A DNA stretch of 64,000 bases, taken from assembly GCF_036010505.1 (NCBI RefSeq), contig NZ_CP108569.1:4692001-4756000 (forward strand), given 5' to 3'. The notes beneath the pieces are model-generated. The model saw only the letters and a program-made list of their open reading frames with translations. It made no database searches and was not told the origin of the DNA. The position numbers were made by a program, and so were the translations under genes. Each line of letters starts with the position of its first letter. The first letter of the stretch is position 1. Positions 50,603 to 59,483 of this stretch are shown piece after piece. The DNA comes from Streptomyces sp. NBC_01197. GTDB lineage: Bacteria > Actinomycetota > Actinomycetes > Streptomycetales > Streptomycetaceae.

Positions 50603-51505
50603 GTGGCAGGACGTTTCATCGCCAGGGCCCCGGGCCCCCACTCCGCCGACCTCGCTCTGGTCCTCGGGGTACTCCGCCGTGGTCCCTGGGACCCCACGTA
50701 CCGGACGACGCCGGACGGCGCGGTGTGGCGGGCCAGCCGTACGCCGGAGGGGCCGGGCACACTCCGGATCTCGGCGGACGGGGCGGAGGCTTGGGGCCCC
50801 GGCGCCGACTGGCTGCTCGCGGGCCTTCCCGGGCTGCTCGGCGAGCTGGACGACCCGTCGGGCTTCGTACCGCGCCACCGGCTGGTCGCCGACGCGCACC
50901 GGCGCCGCCCCCACCTCAGACTCTGCCGCACCGGCCTGGTCCTGGAGTCGCTGATCCCGTCGATCCTGGAGCAGAAAGTCACGGCCGACGAGGCGTACCG
51001 CGGCTGGCGCCGGCTGCTCCGTGCGTCCGGCACACCCGCGCCGGGTCCCGCGCCCGAGCACATGTACGTCATGCCCGATCCGCGCGGCTGGTCGCTCATC
51101 CCGTCCTGGGAGTGGCACCGCGCGGGTGTCGACAACAAGCGCGCGTCCACGATCCTGCGCGCGGTACGGGTGGCCCGCCGGCTGGAAGAGGCGACGGCGA
51201 TGGCACCGGCCGACGCGGCCCGCAGGCTGGAACTGATTCCCGGCATCGGCCCCTGGACCTCGGCGGAGACGCTCCAGCGCGCCATCGGAGCACCGGACGC
51301 GGTCACGGTCGGCGACCTGCACCTGCCGGGCATCGTCGGTTACGCGCTGACGGGGCGCCGGGGCGTCGATGACGACGGGATGCTGGAACTCCTGGAACCG
51401 TACGCGGGCCAGCGCCACCGCGCGGTCCGGCTGATCCTGCTGACGGGACGGGTACCGCAGCGCCGCACACCGAAGATGCCGCGCACGGACATCGCGCGGT
51501 TGTAA
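50603..51505 (+). CDS. DNA-3-methyladenine glycosylase II-like (AlkA-type) protein
   Basis: A 300-residue base-excision DNA glycosylase of the HhH-GPD superfamily. The helix-hairpin-helix reads LELIPGIGPWTSAETLQRAIG, and the catalytic aspartate follows in DAVTVGDLHLPGIVGYAL. SLIPSILEQKVTADEAYRGWRRLL is the usual upstream helix pair. The N-terminal third is divergent. GTG 50603 is 10 bases after the preceding stop, so it is probably co-transcribed with the nucleotidyltransferase. It converges on the F420 genes. Confidence 0.85.
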   Translation: MAGRFIARAPGPHSADLALVLGVLRRGPWDPTYRTTPDGAVWRASRTPEGPGTLRISADGAEAWGPGADWLLAGLPGLLGELDDPSGFVPRHRLVADAHRRRPHLRLCRTGLVLESLIPSILEQKVTADEAYRGWRRLLRASGTPAPGPAPEHMYVMPDPRGWSLIPSWEWHRAGVDNKRASTILRAVRVARRLEEATAMAPADAARRLELIPGIGPWTSAETLQRAIGAPDAVTVGDLHLPGIVGYALTGRRGVDDDGMLELLEPYAGQRHRAVRLILLTGRVPQRRTPKMPRTDIARL

Positions 51506-51529
51506 ACCCCGCACACGCACCCCGCACCC

Positions 51530-52837
51530 TCACCGCACCGTGATGAACCCCTCCACGGCGCGCTCGGGACGCGCCACCGCAGGCGCGGCCGGATGCCCGA
51601 CCGCCACGGCCCCCATCGGCTCCCACTCCGCGGGCAGCGCCAGCACCTCCCGCACCACGTCCCGGCAGAACATCGTGGACGAGACCCAGGCGGACCCCAG
51701 CCGCTCACCCGCCAGCGCCACCAGGAAGTTCTGCACGCCCGCACCGGTCGCGACGGAGAACATCTCCCGCTCCGCCGCGTCCCGCCGGGCGTCCCCGTAC
51801 GTGTGTGAGCCGTCGAGCACCATGCAGGGCACCGCCAAGTACGGTGCCCGCCGCAGCACTTCACCGCGGCGCACCCGTTTGGCGATGGACTCGTCCGACT
51901 TGCCGTCGCGCCGCAGATCCGCGATCCACGCGTCCCGCATCGCGTCCAGCAGCCGGGTCCGCGCCGCCGCCGACTCCAGCAGGACGAAACGCCACGGCGT
52001 CGTGTGGTGCGGGGACGGCGCGGTGACCGCCGCCGCGACCGCCCGGCGCACCGCGCCCGGGTCCACCGGCTCGTCGGTGAAGTCGCGGATCGTGCGCCGC
52101 TGGGTGACCGCTTCCCGTACCGCCTCGGACGTACCGAGCCGGAACATGTCATCGGCGGCGACGCGCACCATGGCACGGGCGCGCCCGGCAGCGTCGTCGG
52201 CACCGGATGCCGTGACGACGTGCGGCAGACCGCGGACCACCGCGACCGGCAGGCCCGCGGCCTTGCCCTTCACCAGGTCGCCCGCGGCGGCCAGTTCGTC
52301 GGCGGTGGCGACGACGGTGGCGCTCAGGGGGTTGCCGTGCGCGTCCGTGCCGCCGCGCAGATCGTCGAGGACCCGCACCCCGGCGGCCCCGATCGCCACA
52401 TCGGTGAGGCCGTTGCGCCACGGGCGCCCGAAGGTGTCTGTGACGAGCACGCCCACCTCTACGCCCAGCGCGTCGCGCAGGCCCTCGCGGATCGCCCGCG
52501 CCGAACTGTCGGAGTCCTCGGGGAGCAACAGCACTGTTCCGGGAGGAGTGTTGGAGGCGTCGACCCCGGCGGCGGCCATCACCAGGCCCTGCCGGTTCTC
52601 GACGATACGGAGCGTGCCGCGCCGCGCCACCACCCGTACCGTCTCCGCGTCGATCGCCGCCTCACGGTCCTCGGCCTGCACGATCCGGCCCTCGGCCTTG
52701 GAGACGATCTTGGAGGTGACGAGGACGACATCGCCGTCCGCCAGGTCGGGCGACGCGGTGGCGATCAGCTTGGCGAGGTCGTCGCCCTGGCGTACCTCCG
52801 GCAGTCCGGGCACGGCCCAGACGCGGAAGGACGTCAT
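51530..52837 (-). CDS. fbiB: Bifunctional F420-0:gamma-glutamyl ligase / FMN reductase domain protein
   Basis: A 435-residue two-domain enzyme of coenzyme F420 synthesis, also called CofE. The N-terminal domain (1-245) adds L-glutamates to F420-0 with [46 protein letters not shown] and [22 protein letters not shown]. The C-terminal nitroreductase-like domain (250-435: [59 protein letters not shown]) reduces dehydro-F420-0 with FMNH2 in characterised FbiB. The start overlaps the fbiA stop by 4 bases (ATGA). Confidence 0.94.
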   Translation of the reverse strand: MTSFRVWAVPGLPEVRQGDDLAKLIATASPDLADGDVVLVTSKIVSKAEGRIVQAEDREAAIDAETVRVVARRGTLRIVENRQGLVMAAAGVDASNTPPGTVLLLPEDSDSSARAIREGLRDALGVEVGVLVTDTFGRPWRNGLTDVAIGAAGVRVLDDLRGGTDAHGNPLSATVVATADELAAAGDLVKGKAAGLPVAVVRGLPHVVTASGADDAAGRARAMVRVAADDMFRLGTSEAVREAVTQRRTIRDFTDEPVDPGAVRRAVAAAVTAPSPHHTTPWRFVLLESAAARTRLLDAMRDAWIADLRRDGKSDESIAKRVRRGEVLRRAPYLAVPCMVLDGSHTYGDARRDAAEREMFSVATGAGVQNFLVALAGERLGSAWVSSTMFCRDVVREVLALPAEWEPMGAVAVGHPAAPAVARPERAVEGFITVR

Positions 52838-53790
52838 GCCCTGACCTCTTCGGCCAGGGTGAGCGCCTCACGTGCCATCGCCGCGGTGGCGCCCAGGTCG
52901 GTCATCATCAGCGGCACGGCCCGGCAGCGGATCCCCGCCTCCTCGACCCGGGCCACGGACGCGGCGTCGACGGTGTCGACCAGCCAGCCGTCCAGCAGAC
53001 CCGAACCGTAGTGCTCGGCCACCGCGGCCGCCGTCGAATCGACGCCGACGGCGGCGAGGACCTTGTCGGCCATCCCGCGCACGGGGGCGTCCCCGACGAT
53101 GGGCGAGAGTCCGACGACCGGCACACCCGCGTCGGCGATGGCCTCGCGGATGCCGGGCACGGCGAGGATGGTGCCGACGGAGACCACCGGATTCGACGGC
53201 GGGAAGATCACGACGTCGGCGGATGCGATGGCATCGAGGACGCCCGGCGCGGGCTTCGCCTGGTCGGCGCCGACCGGTACGACGGCCGCGGCCTCGACGG
53301 ACGCACGCAGCCGCACCCAGTACTCCTGGAAGTGAATGGCCTTGCGCTCGCCGTCGATGTCGACGGCCACATGCGTCTCGATCCGGTCGTCCGACATCGG
53401 GATGAGCCGCACCCCCGGCTGCCACCGCTCACACAGGGCCTCGGTGACGGCGCTCAGCGGATAGCCCGCGCCGAGCATCTGGGTACGGACGATGTGCGTC
53501 GCGAAGTCACGGTCGCCGAGCCCGAACCACTCGGGTCCCACGCCGTACGCGGCGAGTTCGTCCTTGACGGTGAAGGACTCGTCGGTACGCCCCCAGCCCT
53601 GCTCCTCGTTGATGCCACCGCCGAGGGTGTACATCACCGTGTCGAGATCGGGGCAGACCTTCAGCCCGAACAGATGGATGTCGTCACCGGTGTTGCCGAT
53701 GACGGTGATGTCCGCGTCAGGCGCGGCCTGCTTGAGGCCACGCAGGAATCGGGCACCACCGATGCCGCCGGCCAGAACCACAATGCGCAT
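52834..53790 (-). CDS. fbiA: 2-phospho-L-lactate / phosphoenolpyruvate transferase of F420 synthesis
   Basis: A 318-residue CofD/FbiA enzyme that joins the phospho-enolpyruvyl (or phospholactyl) guanosine donor to the deazaflavin Fo. The N-terminus has [24 protein letters not shown] and [29 protein letters not shown] with the metal-binding aspartate. [24 protein letters not shown] and [22 protein letters not shown] form the substrate site. It is first in a two-gene operon with fbiB. Its leader contains a 41-bp tandem duplication with small hairpins. Confidence 0.95.
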   Translation of the reverse strand: MRIVVLAGGIGGARFLRGLKQAAPDADITVIGNTGDDIHLFGLKVCPDLDTVMYTLGGGINEEQGWGRTDESFTVKDELAAYGVGPEWFGLGDRDFATHIVRTQMLGAGYPLSAVTEALCERWQPGVRLIPMSDDRIETHVAVDIDGERKAIHFQEYWVRLRASVEAAAVVPVGADQAKPAPGVLDAIASADVVIFPPSNPVVSVGTILAVPGIREAIADAGVPVVGLSPIVGDAPVRGMADKVLAAVGVDSTAAAVAEHYGSGLLDGWLVDTVDAASVARVEEAGIRCRAVPLMMTDLGATAAMAREALTLAEEVRA

Positions 53791-53799
53791 ACAGACAGT

Positions 53800-53893
53800 C
53801 TGTCAGGCGAAGCCTGATCCGTTGAGGGGTGGTGGCCGGGCGACGGGTGGGACTGTCAGGCGGAGCCTGATCCGTTGAGGGGTGGTGGCCGGG
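53800..53893. repeat. 41-bp direct repeat (period 53) in the fbiA leader
   Basis: Copies at 53800-53840 and 53853-53893 differ at one base. Each begins with a mini-hairpin, TCAGGC-GAA-GCCTGA or TCAGGC-GGA-GCCTGA, and the single change falls in the loop. Confidence 0.85.
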
Positions 53894-53937
53894 TGGGGGC
53901 GCCGCCCGGCGGCAGCTGAGGGAGAGGGGCCGGACTG

Positions 53938-54480
53938 TCAGGCCGGTACGGCGTCCTGGGTGGCCGGGACCGCGCACTGCGGGCTGTGCATCGGCATCTC
54001 GGTCAGGCCCGGGTAGTAGATGTGCAGGCTGACGGCCGCTTCCAGCGAGTCGTTGACGACCTCGTGGGCGTACCCGGGCGCGAAGACGCGCTGAGCGCCC
54101 GCGGCCAGTGACCGCCCGCCGCGTTCGGTCCGCTCGGTCAGCGTGCCGTCGAGGACGGTCAGCACACCGGACGAACGCCCGTGGCCGTGCGGCCCGCTGC
54201 CCTGTCCCGGAACCCAGCTGAGCAGCCAGACCTCGTATCCGAGCGGGACCTCCCCCGCCCGGTCGGAGCCGGGAGCCCGGGGAACGGCGCGCAGCCGGTG
54301 GTACCAGCGGGAGACCGCGTCGTACTCGACGAGGTGGGCCCACTGGCCGCGGTCCGCGGCGATGGAGCGTGCGAGTCCGGCGAACTCGGCCACCGTGGCC
54401 GGGTGCTCGCGGGCGGGCTGGAGAAGGTGCTGGACGGCGAGGATGTCGCCGGCGATCTGCAGGTCGCTGTCGCTGTTCAT
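53938..54480 (-). CDS. Cysteine dioxygenase-family cupin
   Basis: A 180-residue cupin related to type I cysteine dioxygenase, which oxidises L-cysteine to cysteine sulfinate with non-haem iron and O2. The iron-binding histidines are in GPHGHGRSSGVLTVLDG (HxH) and PGYAHEVVNDSLEAAVSLHIYYPGL (His), and VSRWYHRL and YEVWLLSWVPGQG are family blocks. Substrate specificity is not certain, since thiol dioxygenases share this fold. ATG 54480 follows a purine-poor leader. It is divergent from whiB across a 651-base spacer. Confidence 0.85.
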   Translation of the reverse strand: MNSDSDLQIAGDILAVQHLLQPAREHPATVAEFAGLARSIAADRGQWAHLVEYDAVSRWYHRLRAVPRAPGSDRAGEVPLGYEVWLLSWVPGQGSGPHGHGRSSGVLTVLDGTLTERTERGGRSLAAGAQRVFAPGYAHEVVNDSLEAAVSLHIYYPGLTEMPMHSPQCAVPATQDAVPA

Positions 54481-55131
54481 GGTGCGGGGGTTCCTCGGCA
54501 GTGAAATTGCTGGGGTGTCGCAGAGAAAGATGCAGTCAGGGCTGCGGGAAGACGCTGGAGCTCGGTGGCATCAACAGCTGGAACAGCAACAGCACGCCTG
54601 GACAGCGCTGCGGAACCCACGGGCGTGGGTCACGGAGAACGCTGCGGTCGCTGGCATGGAACCAGGAGAGCGGCTCTCGGCCTCCCTGTCAACCCACTGC
54701 CCGATTTGGCCGTAATGTTTCACCTCATCCGGTTAATCCGTCCGGAGAGAGGTTTGTTCGCCAGCCGACGCGGAGATGTGGCGCAGCAAGCCCCGCCGCA
54801 AACACCGCAGGGATCTCGTGACCGGACTGTGATCTTGATCGCTTCGGCGGGCGGAGTGCGAACGGGACCGGCCCCGGCAGAGTCTCAGTCCGAGAGGGCA
54901 TTGCTCCTCGCGGACCGGGAAGGCGCAGGTATGGGCCAGTGGCATGTGTCAGGTTTTTAGTGATTTGAACACTTTCCGCATAGCCTTGGTTCCGCAGAGT
55001 GAATAAGGGGCCCAATAGCAGATCTCGGCTTGACTGGCCCGGATCCACACACTTGTAATTTCACTCGTGTCGTTCGGCCGAAATCGGTAGCGACAGCAAC
55101 ACGGGGACGCAAAGACGGACAAGGGGCGCAC
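54481..55131. other. Long divergent region upstream of whiB
   Basis: A 651-base stretch without a convincing gene; open frames on either strand lack streptomycete third-position bias and family resemblance. G+C is lower than in flanking genes, especially 54940-55070. It contains the whiB promoter at 55030-55059 and about 70 bases of untranslated leader. Length and composition suggest several promoters or regulator sites. Confidence 0.6.
55030..55059 (+). promoter_or_regulatory. whiB vegetative-type promoter
   Basis: A -35 box TTGACT (55030-55035) and a -10 box TGTAAT (55054-55059) are separated by 18 bases and match the HrdB-type consensus well. Transcription would begin near 55066, leaving a leader of about 65 bases before whiB. 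Confidence 0.6.
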
Positions 55132-55395
55132 ATGACCGAGCTGTTCCAGCAACTGCTGGTCGAGGACGCGGATGAGGAATTCGGCTGGCAGGAGCGCGCG
55201 CTGTGCGCCCAGACCGACCCGGAGTCCTTCTTCCCCGAGAAGGGCGGTTCCACCCGCGAGGCCAAGAAGGTCTGCCTCGCCTGCGAGGTCCGCTCCGAGT
55301 GTCTTGAGTACGCCCTCGCCAACGACGAGCGGTTCGGTATCTGGGGCGGTCTGTCCGAGCGGGAGCGCCGACGACTGAAAAAGGCCGCTGTCTGA
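55132..55395 (+). CDS. whiB: Sporulation regulator WhiB (Wbl family)
   Basis: An 87-residue Wbl protein with a [4Fe-4S] cluster, required with WhiA for sporulation septation in Streptomyces. The four cluster cysteines are Cys25, Cys48, Cys51 and Cys57 (CLAC pair). GIWGG at 69-73 is the sigma-factor-facing turn, and the basic C-terminus RERRRLKKAAV binds DNA. The length and sequence fit WhiB itself from memory, not merely a paralogue. ATG 55132 begins the family-typical MTEL. It is followed by a hairpin at 55473-55511. Confidence 0.95.
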   Translation: MTELFQQLLVEDADEEFGWQERALCAQTDPESFFPEKGGSTREAKKVCLACEVRSECLEYALANDERFGIWGGLSERERRRLKKAAV

Positions 55396-55472
55396 CCGCA
55401 GGCCGACGAGCGCCGGCCGCGCTCTCCGGGCCGCCCGGCCGGGCAACCGGCCGCCGGCCCACGCACCACATC

Positions 55473-55511
55473 CGGTCCGCCGTCCGTCCCCCTGGGGCGG
55501 GCGGCGGACCG
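55473..55511 (+). terminator. Hairpin after whiB
   Basis: CGGTCCGCCG and CGGCGGACCG form a 10-bp outer stem, and the CCCC/GGGG centre can also pair. It starts about 75 bases after the whiB stop. Confidence 0.6.
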
Positions 55512-55652
55512 CTGTGCGAGTCAGCCGTTAGTGTGGGGCCCCGTCCGCGATGCACCAACGCCCCCGTGGGGCAGGTGCGTCCACCGCATCCGCACACCAG
55601 CCTTCCGGGGGGCAACGCCACCCGGACTCCGGCCGGAGGGGCCCGTACCTCG

Positions 55653-58600
55653 ATGTCCGTGCACAGCCAATCGACGGCCCCTTACGAGGCCGCAACGCCT
55701 GCGTTCGCTCCCGCGCACCCGCCCGAATTCCCGCAGCATGTCGTCACCGCCGTGCTCGTCACCCACGACGGCGCCCGCTGGCTGCCCGACGCGCTCGCCG
55801 GGCTGCTCGGGCAGGAGCGGCCCGTCCAGAACGTCGTCGCGGCCGACACCGGCAGCGCCGACGCGTCCGCGAGCCTGGTCACCGAAGCGCTCGGCGCCGA
55901 CCGGGTGTTGCATCTCGCACGCCGCACCGGCTTCGGTGCCGCCGTCGACGAGGCGGCCCGCACCGCGGGAGTCCTCACCCCCGAGGAACTGCCGTATCTG
56001 AAGCGGCCCAGCGGCTGGGACCCGGTGAGCCGCAGCTGGCGCGACGAGGCATACGACATGCCCGAACTGCCGCACGGTGAACCGGTGCAGTGGCTCTGGC
56101 TGCTCCACGACGACTGCGCCCCCGACCCCGACGCGCTCACCGAGCTGCTGCGCGTGGTCGACAACGACCCGCACGCCGTCATCGTCGGACCCAAACTGCG
56201 CGGCTGGTACGACCGTAAGCAACTGCTCGAAGTCGGCGTCTCGATCGCCAACAGCGGTCGCCGCTGGACCGGCCTCGACCGCCGCGAACAGGACCAGGGC
56301 CAGCACGACCAGGTCCGCTCGGTCCTGTCCGTCTCGACCGCCGGAATGCTCATCAGGCGGGACGTCTGGGAGGAACTGGGCGGGTTCGACCGCAGGCTGC
56401 CGCTGATGCGTGACGACGTGGACCTGTGCTGGCGCGCGCACGCCGCCGGCCACAGCGTCGTCGTCGCGCCCGATGCCGTACTGCGGCACGCGGAGGCATC
56501 GGCCCGCGAGCGCAGGCCCATCGACTGCGTGGGCCGCTCCGTCGCCAGCCCGCACCGCGTCGACAAGGCCGGCGCCGTCTACACCCTGCTCGTCAACACC
56601 CGCAGCCGCGGACTGCCGTACGTCATGCTGCGACTGGTCGTCGGCACCCTGCTGAGAGTGATCGCGTATCTGGTCGGCAAGGCGCCGGGACAGGCGCTCG
56701 ACGAGGTCGCCGGGCTCGTCGGCACCCTGCTGCGCCCCGAGCGGATCCTCGCCGCACGCCGCAAACGCGGAGTGGGCGCGGTCGAGGCGAGCGAGCTGCG
56801 GCCGCTCTTCCCACCGCCCGGAGCCACCGTCAAGGCCACCGCCGAGCAGGTGGCCGGCCATTTCGGCGGTAGCTCCGACGTAGAGGCCGGTTCGCGGCAC
56901 GGCGCCGTCGAATCCGGCCCGGGCGGTGACGACGCCGACTTCCTGGAGATCGAGCAGTTCGCCCGGCTGAAGCGGATAGCCCGCAAGCCGGCCCCCGTGC
57001 TGTTCGCCGTGCTCCTGCTGGTGTCGTTCATCGCCTGCCGGGCGCTGCTGGGCGGAGGCGCCCTCGCGGGCGGCGCCCTGCTCCCCGCGCCCGATCACGT
57101 ATCGGAGCTGTGGAACCGCTACGCCGACGTATGGCACCCCCTCGGCACCGGCGGCACCCAGACCGCCCCGCCGTATCTCGGCATCCTCGCCGTGTTCTCC
57201 ACCGTCCTGCTGGGCCACACCGGACTCGCGCTCACCCTGCTGCTGGTCTGCTCGGTCCCGCTGGCCGGTCTCACCGCGTACTTCGCCTCCCGCCCGCTCA
57301 CCGAATCGCGGCTGCTACGGGCCTGGGGAAGCATCGCGTACGCCTTCCTGCCCGCCGCCACCGGCGCCCTGGCCTCCGGGCGGCTCGGCACGGCCGTACT
57401 CGCCGTCCTGCTGCCGCTGATCGCCCGCTGCGCCGTCTCCGCCGCCGGAGTGCGCGGGGAGCGCGGAAGCTGGCGGGCCGTCTGGGCCTACGCGTTCCTG
57501 CTCACCCTCACCATGGCCTTCACGCCCGTCGTGTGGCCGCTCGCCGTCGTCATCGGGATCGCCGTCCTGGCGCTGCACCGCGACGAGCTCACGGCGTACG
57601 GACTGCGCCTCCTCGCGGTCGCCGGTACGCCCCTCCTGCTGCTGGCACCCTGGTCGCTCTCGCTTCTCGCCGGCCCTTCCGGCTTCTTCCGCGAGGCGGG
57701 CATGGAGTTCGGCAAGGGCTCGGCATCCGCGCTCGACCTGCTGGGCATGAGTCCCGGTGGTCCGAAGGCCGCGGGCGGGGCGCTGCTCATCGGAGTGGTG
57801 CTCGCCGCGCTGGCCGCCCTGCTGCGCGGGGAGCGCCAGTTCGCCATCCGCGGCGCCTGGGCGGTGGCCCTGCTGGGTCTCGTCTTCTCGGTGCTCGCCA
57901 ACAGTTCGGGCTGGGCCGGTCCCACGACGCTCGTCTACGGGCTCGCGCTGCTCGCGGCCGCCGTGCTCGGCGCGGAGGGCGCACGTGAGCGCGTGGCCAC
58001 CCAGAGCTTCGGCTGGCGGCAGCCGGTCGCCGGGCTGATCGCCGTCGCCGCGCTGCTCGCCCCGGTGATCGCCGCCTTCAGCTGGATGGTCAGCGGTGCG
58101 GACGGGCCGCTGGAGCGGCGCGACCCGGTGCAGGTCCCGGCGTTCGTCGCCGAGGAGAGCGGCACCCGAGACCAGGCCCGCACCCTGATCCTCGGCGGTA
58201 CGTCACCATCGGAGGTCTCGTACACGCTGGTACGCGGCTCGGGCGGCAGGCTCGGCGACGCCGAACTGGCCCGCGCCGGCGGCAGCAGCCCCCGCCTCGA
58301 CAAGATCGTGTCCAACCTGGTCGCGGGCTCAGGCGCCGACCAGTCCAGCCAGCTCAGCGGGTACGCCATCCGCTATCTGCTGGTCAGGGACGGCGCGCCG
58401 CGCGAGATGAGCCGGGTGCTCGACGCCACCCCGGGGCTGAGCCGGCTCAGCCAGCTGGACGGCAGCGAGCTCTGGCGCGTCGACCGGCAGGTCGCACGGG
58501 CCACGATCGTCTCCGGTACGTCGCCGGACGCGAGTTCGGAGCCGCAGTCCGTCGCCGCGGGCCCGGTGGACATCCACACCACCGTCCCGGCCGGCAAGTC

Positions 58601-59483
58601 CGGCCGCGTCCTGCGGCTCGCGGACGCCACCGCCCCGGGATGGCAGGCCACCCTGGACGGCCGCGCGCTCACCAGGACGACCGTCGACGGCTGGGCCCAG
58701 GGGTTTGAACTCCCCACACAGGGCGGGAAGCTCGACGTCACCTACGACGAGCCCCTCACCCACACCCTCTGGGTCTGGGCGCAGGTGCTGCTGGCGGTCG
58801 TGCTGCTGGTGCTCGCCCTGCCCGGCCGCCGGGAGCGGATCGACGACGACCTCCCCGACGAGGAACTCGCCGTACCCGCCGAGCCGGTGGTGGGCGAGGG
58901 CCGCAGGGCCCGCAGACTGCGCGCCGCCGCCCAGGCCGAAGCCGAGGCGGCGGGGAGCCCGGACGCGACGGACGTAACGGGCGTCATGGGCATCACGGGA
59001 GCCACGGAGGACGGCCAGGCCGGCGAACCCGGCGAGCAGAGTCCGTATGCCCCCGCCGGACACCCCGCGGCGGATCCGTCGGCCCCCGCCGCCGATGACG
59101 ACGTCGCCCCGCAGTACGGGACGGAGGTCCCGCAGCAGCCCGCATACGGCGACTGGGAGCAGCCCGCGTACGTGACGGGCGACTACAGCCAGTACCCGGC
59201 CGGGCAGTACGACAACGAAGGCCACTACGGCAACGGCGGCCCGTACGCCCCCGGCCAGTACGGCCAGGACGAGTACGGCAACGAAGTGCAGTACGGCAAC
59301 GACGGCCAGGGAGGGGGAGGCCGGCCCGGCCAGGCCGGTCACTACGCAGATGGGCAGCAGCAGTACGACCCGTACCAGCAGCAGCCCGACGGCCAGTACG
59401 ACTCGTACGGCTACGCCCTGCCGCATCAGCAGCCCCCTTACCCCGACGAGAACGAGCACCGCCCCGACGGGAGCAACCAGTGA
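55653..59483 (+). CDS. Giant membrane glycosyltransferase (GT2 domain plus multi-helix region)
   Basis: A 1,276-residue protein. An N-terminal family 2 glycosyltransferase domain (about 28-330) has VTAVLVTHDGARWLPDAL, VQWLWLLHDDCAPDPDAL (DD metal site) and MRDDVDLCWRAHAAGHSVVV. About a dozen membrane helices follow from residue 447 to 860. An extracytoplasmic beta-rich domain runs to about 1030, followed by a last helix (LWVWAQVLLAVVLLVLAL). The final 210 residues are a disordered Gln/Tyr/Gly/Pro-rich tail with QYGNE/QYGQDEYGN repeats. The donor and acceptor are unknown; WbbL/GlfT-like polyprenyl sugar transfer is plausible. ATG 55653 has GGAGGGG 11 bases before. It overlaps the next gene (GTGA). 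Confidence 0.85.
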   Translation: MSVHSQSTAPYEAATPAFAPAHPPEFPQHVVTAVLVTHDGARWLPDALAGLLGQERPVQNVVAADTGSADASASLVTEALGADRVLHLARRTGFGAAVDEAARTAGVLTPEELPYLKRPSGWDPVSRSWRDEAYDMPELPHGEPVQWLWLLHDDCAPDPDALTELLRVVDNDPHAVIVGPKLRGWYDRKQLLEVGVSIANSGRRWTGLDRREQDQGQHDQVRSVLSVSTAGMLIRRDVWEELGGFDRRLPLMRDDVDLCWRAHAAGHSVVVAPDAVLRHAEASARERRPIDCVGRSVASPHRVDKAGAVYTLLVNTRSRGLPYVMLRLVVGTLLRVIAYLVGKAPGQALDEVAGLVGTLLRPERILAARRKRGVGAVEASELRPLFPPPGATVKATAEQVAGHFGGSSDVEAGSRHGAVESGPGGDDADFLEIEQFARLKRIARKPAPVLFAVLLLVSFIACRALLGGGALAGGALLPAPDHVSELWNRYADVWHPLGTGGTQTAPPYLGILAVFSTVLLGHTGLALTLLLVCSVPLAGLTAYFASRPLTESRLLRAWGSIAYAFLPAATGALASGRLGTAVLAVLLPLIARCAVSAAGVRGERGSWRAVWAYAFLLTLTMAFTPVVWPLAVVIGIAVLALHRDELTAYGLRLLAVAGTPLLLLAPWSLSLLAGPSGFFREAGMEFGKGSASALDLLGMSPGGPKAAGGALLIGVVLAALAALLRGERQFAIRGAWAVALLGLVFSVLANSSGWAGPTTLVYGLALLAAAVLGAEGARERVATQSFGWRQPVAGLIAVAALLAPVIAAFSWMVSGADGPLERRDPVQVPAFVAEESGTRDQARTLILGGTSPSEVSYTLVRGSGGRLGDAELARAGGSSPRLDKIVSNLVAGSGADQSSQLSGYAIRYLLVRDGAPREMSRVLDATPGLSRLSQLDGSELWRVDRQVARATIVSGTSPDASSEPQSVAAGPVDIHTTVPAGKSGRVLRLADATAPGWQATLDGRALTRTTVDGWAQGFELPTQGGKLDVTYDEPLTHTLWVWAQVLLAVVLLVLALPGRRERIDDDLPDEELAVPAEPVVGEGRRARRLRAAAQAEAEAAGSPDATDVTGVMGITGATEDGQAGEPGEQSPYAPAGHPAADPSAPAADDDVAPQYGTEVPQQPAYGDWEQPAYVTGDYSQYPAGQYDNEGHYGNGGPYAPGQYGQDEYGNEVQYGNDGQGGGGRPGQAGHYADGQQQYDPYQQQPDGQYDSYGYALPHQQPPYPDENEHRPDGSNQ

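Noticed and set aside
54565..54960. Plus-strand open frame of 131 codons upstream of whiB
   Set aside because: Poor third-position G/C, no ribosome-binding site and no family resemblance.
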